Source: JBKJML01 sp046596415
Lineage (GTDB): Bacteria > Actinomycetota > Thermoleophilia > Gaiellales > Gaiellaceae
Direction: 5' to 3'
Length of the DNA: 5,469 nt
Assembly (NCBI GenBank): GCA_046596415.1
Contig: JBKJML010000013.1
Span: 1 to 5,469, forward strand
This document shows, piece by piece, positions 1 to 3,935 of the stretch. The notes under the pieces were generated by a model. That model did no database searches. It saw only the letters and a list, made by a program, of their open reading frames with translations, and was not told the origin of the DNA. The position numbers and the translations under genes are program-made. The stretch's first letter is position 1. Every line of letters starts with the position of its first letter.

Positions 1-1
1 G

Positions 2-142
2 GAGGAGATCGTCTGGTGGGCGGTCTTCGTCGGCTTCGCCTACGCGGTCGCCATCGCGTACGCCACCTACTGCCGGCAGACCGGCGGCAGCGCCGACATC
101 TCGCTCAGCTGGAAGGGCTTCAAGGTTGCCTGCTACCGGTGA
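2..142 (+). CDS. C-terminal end of an unidentified small or membrane protein (5' truncated)
   Basis: Only the last 46 codons and the TGA stop are present; there is no ATG, GTG, TTG or CTG in frame, so the start lies outside the window. The fragment opens with EEIVWWAVFVGFAYAVAIAY, a single strongly hydrophobic segment of about 20 residues. It continues through TYCRQTGG and ends in the polar tail SADISLSWKGFKVACYR. Codons are rich in third-position G/C, which supports a real reading frame. I do not recognise the family. The hydrophobic segment, Gly-Gly at fragment residues 28-29, a 17-residue tail with Lys, Trp and a near-terminal Cys, and its place just before an ABC exporter and PqqD/M50 gene together make a peptide precursor possible. 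That is an inference; it could equally be the tail of any membrane protein. The reading frame is confident, the function unknown. Confidence 0.75.
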   Translation, partial: EEIVWWAVFVGFAYAVAIAYATYCRQTGGSADISLSWKGFKVACYR

Positions 143-151
143 GCCGACCCT

Positions 152-185
152 GCATGCGCCGAGCCTGAGAGGGCTCGGCGCATGC
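152..185 (+). terminator. Perfect 14-bp hairpin after the first gene; probable terminator or attenuator
   Basis: The arms gcatgcgccgagcc (152-165) and ggctcggcgcatgc (172-185) are exact reverse complements separated by a 6-nt loop, tgagag. The stem begins 10 nt after the stop codon of the first gene and ends 10 nt before the likely GTG start of the ABC ATPase. No run of T follows, so it is not a textbook intrinsic terminator, although U-poor terminators are often reported in high-GC bacteria. With no promoter seen between it and the ATPase, partial termination, giving more transcript of the first gene than of the transporter genes, is a reasonable inference. An mRNA-stabilising 3' hairpin would look the same. 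Confidence 0.7.
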
Positions 186-194
186 CTCGAGCCG

Positions 195-950
195 GTGGTG
201 CCGCTCGCCACCCACGGGCTCGGCCGGCGCTACGGCAAGCTTGTCGCGCTCGACAGCCTTGACCTCACGGTCGCATCGGGATCGGTCGTGGGGCTCGTCG
301 GCCCTAACGGCTCGGGCAAGACGACCGCCCTCCGTCTCGTCACGGGGCTCGATTCCCCGGATGCCGGCCAAGCTGCCGTGGACGGCCATCCCGCCGGGTC
401 GCTCGCCGCCCGCCGCTCCCTCGCCTATGTCCCCGACCAGCCGGGTGGGCTCGAGGAGCTGACCGTCGGCGAGTTCGTCGATCTCGTCGGCGCTCTGTAC
501 GGCCGCCCCCAGGGCTTCGACCGTCGCGCGCTCCTGCTCCTCGCCGCGTTCGGGCTCGGCCAGCGCTCCAGCGACCCACTCGCGGCGCTCTCGCATGGAC
601 TGCGCCGACAGGCTTCGATCGTCGCCGCATGTGCACTTGCCACGCCGCTCCTCGTCGTCGACGAGGCAACCGCTGCCCTCGACCCGGAGGCCGTGATCGT
701 GCTGCGCGAAGCCCTGCGCGCCGCCGCCGCCCGCGGCGGGGCGGCGCTCCTCGCCACGCAGGATCTCTCCTTCGCGGAAACGGTCTGCGACAAGGTATGG
801 CTGCTCGCCCGCGGCAGAACCGTTGCGTCCGGCACCCTGCAATCGGTGCTCGCCCAGTACGCGGCGCCCACCCTCGAGACAGCGTTCCTGGCGGCTGTCG
901 GCCAATCAGACCTGATCGTCTCGGTCCGTGAGTCGTTCCGCTCTCTGTAG
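195..950 (+). CDS. ABC transporter ATP-binding protein (exporter type)
   Basis: A 251-residue nucleotide-binding subunit that would power the permease encoded next. Numbered from GTG 195, the Walker A motif is GPNGSGKTT at 36-44, the Q-loop region is YVPDQPGG near 78-85, the signature is LSHGLRRQ at 132-139 (a weakened LSGGQ, as in many ABC-2 or DrrA-like exporters), Walker B is LLVVDE ending at E157, and the D-loop is AALD. The switch His of the H-loop is replaced by Gln189 (LLATQD). The frame is open back to a TTG at 126, but that start would overlap the previous gene and translate through the hairpin. GTG 195 or 198 puts the start just after the hairpin and just before the usual family opening, THGLGRRYGKL. 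No clear Shine-Dalgarno sequence is seen. The permease start lies inside its 3' end, so the two are coupled. The substrate cannot be read from this subunit. Confidence 0.93.
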   Translation: MVPLATHGLGRRYGKLVALDSLDLTVASGSVVGLVGPNGSGKTTALRLVTGLDSPDAGQAAVDGHPAGSLAARRSLAYVPDQPGGLEELTVGEFVDLVGALYGRPQGFDRRALLLLAAFGLGQRSSDPLAALSHGLRRQASIVAACALATPLLVVDEATAALDPEAVIVLREALRAAAARGGAALLATQDLSFAETVCDKVWLLARGRTVASGTLQSVLAQYAAPTLETAFLAAVGQSDLIVSVRESFRSL

Positions 951-2304
951 CGCCGTGCTCGTCTGCCTGGCGCGCCGGCTGCGCGGCGCGCTCGAGCACG
1001 GCCCGGCCGTCACCGTCGCGGTCGCCTTGGCCGGGCTCGCCGCACCGTTTGCGCTCGTGCTCGGCGGACGGTCGCTCGGCGCGGAGCTCGGGCCCGGCCT
1101 CGATGCCGACGCGGCGCGTGCGCTCGTGATCGGTGTGGGGCTGGCCGCTGCGGCTGCCGGCGCCACCGTGGCGCTGGCGGCGCCCGGAGCTGCCGGGCTC
1201 GGGCCGCAGCTCCTGGCCGCACCGCTGCGGCGGCGCGACGTCGTTCTCGCGCTCACCTTCCTGCCTGCCTCGCTCGGAGCCGCGCCAGCCGCGGCCGCCC
1301 TGATGGCGCTCATCGTTCCACTCGCCGCCGCAGCCCCGGGGGGAGCGGTCGCCGCCCTACCGCTCCTTCTCGCCGTTGCCGCAGCCACCGCCGCCGGCGC
1401 GGCCACGGCCGAGTCGCTGCTCGCAGCCGTTCGCGGGAAGATCGCCGGCGCGTTCGGGGTCGCAACCGCGGCGGCGGTGTGGCTCGCCGCCGGGGGCTCC
1501 GTGCTCGGCCCGCTCGATGCCGCGGCCCGCTCGCTCGCCGGGTCGCACAGCGCCATCGCCTCAGGTGGCTCGGCCGCCCTCGTCCTCGTCGCGCTGAGTT
1601 GCGAATGGCTCGTGCTCGCCGCTCGTCGGCCTGCCGAGCGCCCCGTCTCGAGCCCGCGCGTCCTCATACGGGTGCCGAGCCGCCCGCTCCCTGCGGTGGC
1701 GGTGCTGTCGTTGAAGCGGCTCCTTCGTCGCCGCGAGCTACGGCGCTCGGTCGGCGCTACCCTGATCCTGGCCGCTGCCGGCGCCGGGGTGGCCTCGGCC
1801 GGCGGCTCGCCGCCGGCCGCCAGCGCAGTCCTCGCGGCCGGCACCGCGTCGCTCGGCGCGTCCCTCCTTCCACTCGCGGAGCCAGGTCTCGCCCGGCAAG
1901 CACGCTGGCTGGTGGCGACCGCTCCTGTCACCAGGGTGGGGGCTGCGGCGGCCGGCGGCGCGGTGGCCGCGGGGGTTGCGATCGCCGCGACGCTGCTTGT
2001 CAGTGCGCCGTTTGCTGTCGCGGTGCCCGCGGAACTGCCCAAGCTCGCCCTGCTCGCACTCGTGAGCGCCTTTGCGGCGCTCGCGGCAGGGTCGCTCGTC
2101 CCGTGGCGGGGCGAGAGGCTCGCCGACCAACTCGCCTCGTTCGCGGCCTTCGCCGGGGCGCTGACGGCGGTTTCAGTGCTCGGCGGGCTGGCAGGGCGGG
2201 CTGCCGCTGCGGGCCTGCCCGACGCAGCTGCGGCGGCCTCGCTCGTGGTCGTCTGCGTCGCTGGCGGCCTTGGAGCGGCCGCGTTGGCTGGACGTTGCCG
2301 ATGA
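928..2304 (+). CDS. Probable ABC transporter permease, large Ala-rich multi-pass membrane protein
   Basis: A 458-residue, extremely Ala/Gly/Leu/Val-rich protein with roughly 10-12 likely membrane segments. They form two halves separated by a basic loop at about residues 232-276 (RRPAERP to KRLLRRRELRRS). Each half carries a similar short segment: LLAAPLRRRDVV at 95-106 and RWLVATAPVTRVG at 326-338. This resembles the LxxxPVSRR-type coupling segments of ABC-2 exporter permeases. No named family was recognised from sequence alone; the call rests on topology and on the overlapping ATPase gene. An in-frame TGA at 913-915 limits the start. GTG 928 is the first start and overlaps the ATPase by 23 nt; GTG 955 (residue 10), just after the ATPase stop, is a fair alternative. 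Neither has a clear Shine-Dalgarno sequence. The stop overlaps the next start as ATGA. It presumably forms the export channel with the ATPase. Confidence 0.87.
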   Translation: MSRSALCSAVLVCLARRLRGALEHGPAVTVAVALAGLAAPFALVLGGRSLGAELGPGLDADAARALVIGVGLAAAAAGATVALAAPGAAGLGPQLLAAPLRRRDVVLALTFLPASLGAAPAAAALMALIVPLAAAAPGGAVAALPLLLAVAAATAAGAATAESLLAAVRGKIAGAFGVATAAAVWLAAGGSVLGPLDAAARSLAGSHSAIASGGSAALVLVALSCEWLVLAARRPAERPVSSPRVLIRVPSRPLPAVAVLSLKRLLRRRELRRSVGATLILAAAGAGVASAGGSPPAASAVLAAGTASLGASLLPLAEPGLARQARWLVATAPVTRVGAAAAGGAVAAGVAIAATLLVSAPFAVAVPAELPKLALLALVSAFAALAAGSLVPWRGERLADQLASFAAFAGALTAVSVLGGLAGRAAAAGLPDAAAAASLVVVCVAGGLGAAALAGRCR

Positions 2305-3080
2305 TCGTCGACGGCGCAGATATTCTGATCCTGCCGCCCGGCGTCGAGGTTCGGGGGCTCGAGCTGCACGATCGCGTCAGGGAGGCGTCCTGGCCGCTGA
2401 ACGAGAGCGGCGCGTTCGTCCTGGGCCAGAGCGGATCAGCTCTCGGGGAGATCGCCGCTCGCCTCGCCAAGGGCCATGCGCTCGATCCCGCCGAGACTCG
2501 CCGCGATGTCGCGCTCTTCGCCGAGGCGTTGAACGACAGGCTGCTGCTGAACGTCCGGCTCCGGCGGCGGGGGAGCTTGGCTCAGCTCGCGCTCAGGCTC
2601 GCGGCGCTCGGGATCGCGCCGTCCGTGCCCGCCCGGCGTCTGCACGTCGACAGTCGCAGTGGCCTGAGGGCGGCTGCGACGACCGCACGCGGGCTCGCCG
2701 GTCGTGCGGGCCGCTGGGCGGCCGCGGCAGGCGCACTCGGCCTCCCGCTCGGTGCGACGGCTGCCCTCGCACTGGCAGCCGGGGTCGGTGGCGCGCTGCT
2801 CCTGCACGAGGCAGCCCACGCAGCCGCACTGCGGGGCGTGCCGTGTGCGCTCGTCCTCCAGCGCGGTCGCACCGCGATCCTGCACCCTCCGCTCGACCGC
2901 CGGCGCGGCGCCGTGGCGCTCGCGGGGCCTGCGTTCACCGTCGCCGTGGGCGCGCTCGTCCTCGTTGCGGCAAGCGTCTTCGCCCTCGAGGCCCTCGTTC
3001 TCACGGCGGCGCCGCTGGGTGCGAACGCGCTCGGGCTCACGGTCGCCACCTCCGACGGCAGGTCGGCGTGCGGGCTCTGA
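2301..3080 (+). CDS. PqqD-like domain fused to M50-type (site-2 protease-like) zinc metalloprotease
   Basis: A 259-residue protein. Residues 7-88 look like a PqqD-family winged-helix domain: LPPGVEVRGLELHDR, then WPLNESGAFVL at 31-41, an EIAARL helix, an Asp-rich stretch and a terminal LFAEALNDRLLL helix. In known RiPP pathways such domains bind the precursor leader. Residues 138-259 form a membrane protease. A hydrophobic helix carries H169-E170-A-A-H173 (HExxH, two zinc ligands and the catalytic Glu), followed by LAGP at 207-210 (matching the GP motif of M50 proteins) and N242 to D252-G253 (equivalent to the N...DG motif that supplies the third ligand). ATG 2301 overlaps the permease stop (ATGA), so translation is probably coupled. 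The ORF stays open upstream to 1479, but that part is the permease read out of frame. The probable role is recognising and cleaving a peptide before or during export. It ends only seven residues after D252, which is short for the family. Confidence 0.85.
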   Translation: MIVDGADILILPPGVEVRGLELHDRVREASWPLNESGAFVLGQSGSALGEIAARLAKGHALDPAETRRDVALFAEALNDRLLLNVRLRRRGSLAQLALRLAALGIAPSVPARRLHVDSRSGLRAAATTARGLAGRAGRWAAAAGALGLPLGATAALALAAGVGGALLLHEAAHAAALRGVPCALVLQRGRTAILHPPLDRRRGAVALAGPAFTVAVGALVLVAASVFALEALVLTAAPLGANALGLTVATSDGRSACGL

Positions 3081-3337
3081 AGGCGTTCGGGCTCGGCCTC
3101 GTCGCATTCGGCGTCATCGCCTATGCGGGCGCTGCGACGATCGCGTTCCTCGCCGTCGGCGGCGATCTCGATGCCCTTCGCGTCGGTGCCGGGCCGCTCC
3201 TCCTTGTCCAGGTCGAGCGTGCCGCGGCTGGCTCGAGCGCAACCACGTTCGGGCCCGGCCTCGTCGTCGTGGCGGTGCTCGGCGGCATTCTCAATGCGGC
3301 CGCCGCGGTGGTGCTCGGCCAGCGCCGAAAGCCATGA
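3068..3337 (+). CDS. Small two-helix membrane protein, possibly the detached C-terminus of the M50 protease
   Basis: An 89-residue protein starting at GTG 3068, the first in-frame start before the recognisable sequence. It overlaps the protease gene by 13 nt in the -1 frame. It has two probable membrane helices, residues 5-30 (KAFGLGLVAFGVIAYAGAAT) and 62-84 (GPGLVVVAVLGGILNAAAAV), joined by a loop of about 30 residues and ending in a basic RRKP tail. I do not recognise a family. M50 proteases commonly carry further membrane helices after the DG motif, and the upstream protein stops right there. So this could be the rest of that protease, encoded separately or joined by a frameshift, or an accessory subunit of the transporter or protease. 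It is the last gene of the overlapping chain: its stop lies 19 nt before the next start, with a -10-like box between. Confidence 0.78.
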   Translation: MRALKAFGLGLVAFGVIAYAGAATIAFLAVGGDLDALRVGAGPLLLVQVERAAAGSSATTFGPGLVVVAVLGGILNAAAAVVLGQRRKP

Positions 3338-3344
3338 CATCGCG

Positions 3345-3350
3345 TACACT
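3345..3350 (+). promoter_or_regulatory. Candidate -10 box (TACACT) for a leaderless transcript
   Basis: TACACT matches the TANNNT pattern of actinobacterial -10 elements and sits six bases before the GTG at 3357. A transcript starting about seven bases after the box would begin at or next to that start codon, the usual geometry of leaderless genes in high-GC Gram-positive bacteria. No convincing -35 box is seen at the expected distance, and the start codon has no Shine-Dalgarno sequence, which fits leaderless translation. It lies 8 bp after the stop of the preceding gene. Confidence 0.5.
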
Positions 3351-3356
3351 CGGCCG

Positions 3357-3623
3357 GTGCTCTGGGAGGTCGTGTTCATGCTTGTCATCCTCAAGATCCC
3401 GGTTGTCTACCTGTGCGCCGTCGTCTGGTGGGCGGTCCGGGCCGAGCCTCGCCCGGCAGAAGGCGCCGTAACCTCCGGCTCGCTCGAGCCGAGCCTTGGG
3501 CCCACGACCCCGTGCGACTGGCGGGGCCGGACCCGCACGCGCCCCCGCCAGCCGAAGCCGACTCGCGGCGGCCGCGCACCCGCACGCCAGATCGCCCTGC
3601 TGCGCGCCGAGGCTCGCCCATGA
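3357..3623 (+). CDS. Small single-pass membrane protein with basic C-terminal tail (hypothetical)
   Basis: An 88-residue protein of unknown family. The N-terminus is one membrane helix, residues 3-27 (WEVVFMLVILKIPVVYLCAV), ending in VVWWAVRAEPRP at the membrane edge. About 60 residues rich in Pro, Arg and Gly follow (RGRTRTRPRQPKPTRGG), likely a disordered cytoplasmic tail by the positive-inside rule. The start is GTG 3357, supported by the -10-like box at leaderless spacing and by the beginning of the hydrophobic helix; the frame is open further upstream, but that part overlaps the preceding gene in another frame. The stop overlaps the next ATG as ATGA, which supports both reading frames. 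The VVWWAV motif also appears in the truncated gene at the left edge. Its job is unknown; the pairing with a second small membrane protein suggests a shared function. Confidence 0.75.
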   Translation: MLWEVVFMLVILKIPVVYLCAVVWWAVRAEPRPAEGAVTSGSLEPSLGPTTPCDWRGRTRTRPRQPKPTRGGRAPARQIALLRAEARP

Positions 3624-3880
3624 ATGCTGTGCCGCAGGGACGTGGAGGCGCCGCCGAAGCCGTCGCCGGCCTCCTGGCGTCAGCCGCGATCTTCGTCTCG
3701 CTGCTCGCTCTCGTCTACCGCCCTGCACGCATCACCCCCGTCGCAATCGTGCTCGCACTCGTCGCCGCCCGGATGACGACGACCCACGGCCGGCTTGCGG
3801 CCTTCGCGGTCGGCACAGCGACTGTGTGCTGGTTCCTCGGCATGACAATCGCAGTCTTGACCCGGAACCCTCTGTTCTGA
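3620..3880 (+). CDS. Small three-helix membrane protein (hypothetical)
   Basis: An 86-residue protein starting at ATG 3620, which overlaps the preceding stop (ATGA), so it is probably translated by reinitiation. Three hydrophobic stretches are visible: residues 13-33 (a helix ending SLLALVY), 38-51 (a short one, ITPVAIVLALVAA) and 59-80 (LAAFAVGTATVCWFLGMTIA). They are joined by short loops containing YRPARIT and RMTTTHGR. No catalytic or metal-binding motif is seen and I do not recognise the family. It lies 55 bp before sucA. The shared direction does not prove a shared role, because sucA seems to have its own promoter. Confidence 0.78.
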   Translation: MNAVPQGRGGAAEAVAGLLASAAIFVSLLALVYRPARITPVAIVLALVAARMTTTHGRLAAFAVGTATVCWFLGMTIAVLTRNPLF

Positions 3881-3900
3881 GCGGGGTTGTTCTGAGCGGG
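3873..3900 (+). repeat. Two 13-bp direct repeats at period 15
   Basis: The sequence tgttctgagcggg occurs exactly at 3873-3885 and again at 3888-3900, two bases apart. The first copy contains the last codons and TGA stop of the preceding gene; the second lies in the gap before sucA. It may be a small tandem duplication, or a pair of binding sites upstream of the sucA -10-like box, whose first base is 22 bp after the second copy. The repeat is seen directly; any regulatory role is an inference. Confidence 0.6.
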
Positions 3901-3921
3901 CAAAGCCGCGAGGCGCGCTGC

Positions 3922-3927
3922 TACAAC
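3922..3927 (+). promoter_or_regulatory. Candidate -10 box (TACAAC) before sucA
   Basis: TACAAC lies eight bases before the sucA ATG at 3936, which would place the transcription start at or next to the start codon, giving a leaderless mRNA. No Shine-Dalgarno-like sequence precedes the ATG, in agreement. The last base departs from the TANNNT consensus and no clear -35 box is found, so the assignment is tentative. Its presence suggests that sucA can be transcribed independently of the small membrane-protein genes. Confidence 0.4.
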
Positions 3928-3935
3928 ACCCGTAG

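Noticed and set aside
1..7. GGAGGAG resembling a Shine-Dalgarno sequence at the left edge
   Set aside because: The first gene's frame has no start codon downstream of it, and the GTG at 16 is in another frame with no useful ORF; it simply encodes Glu-Glu.
126..194. N-terminal extension of the ABC ATPase from TTG 126
   Set aside because: It overlaps the previous gene and reads through the 14-bp hairpin. The added residues have no family counterpart, whereas GTG 195/198 sits directly before the conserved ATPase domain.
120..905. 261-codon minus-strand ORF
   Set aside because: Shadow of the ABC ATPase; the Walker A, Walker B and signature motifs prove the plus-strand frame, and the antisense product is Gly/Arg/Glu-rich with no domain.
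1479..2300. Long plus-strand ORF upstream of the PqqD-M50 gene in the same frame
   Set aside because: The translation is Arg/Pro-rich low-complexity sequence opposite the permease coding frame. The PqqD-like domain begins right after ATG 2301, which overlaps the permease stop.
906..2369. 487-codon minus-strand ORF, the longest apart from the plus-strand 533-codon one
   Set aside because: Shadow of the permease. Ala/Ser/Pro/Arg-rich with no recognisable fold; long antisense ORFs are expected at this GC content.
3334..3471. 45-codon Ser/Cys/Arg-rich ORF starting with an ATGA overlap (MTSRTLGRCSGRSCSC...), looking like a peptide precursor
   Set aside because: It is out of frame within the 88-residue membrane-protein gene, which has better third-position G/C, a clear membrane helix and an ATGA link to the next gene.
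3479..3492. Small palindrome ggctcgctcgagcc
   Set aside because: Six-base arms with a two-base loop inside a coding region; too small and poorly placed for a terminator.
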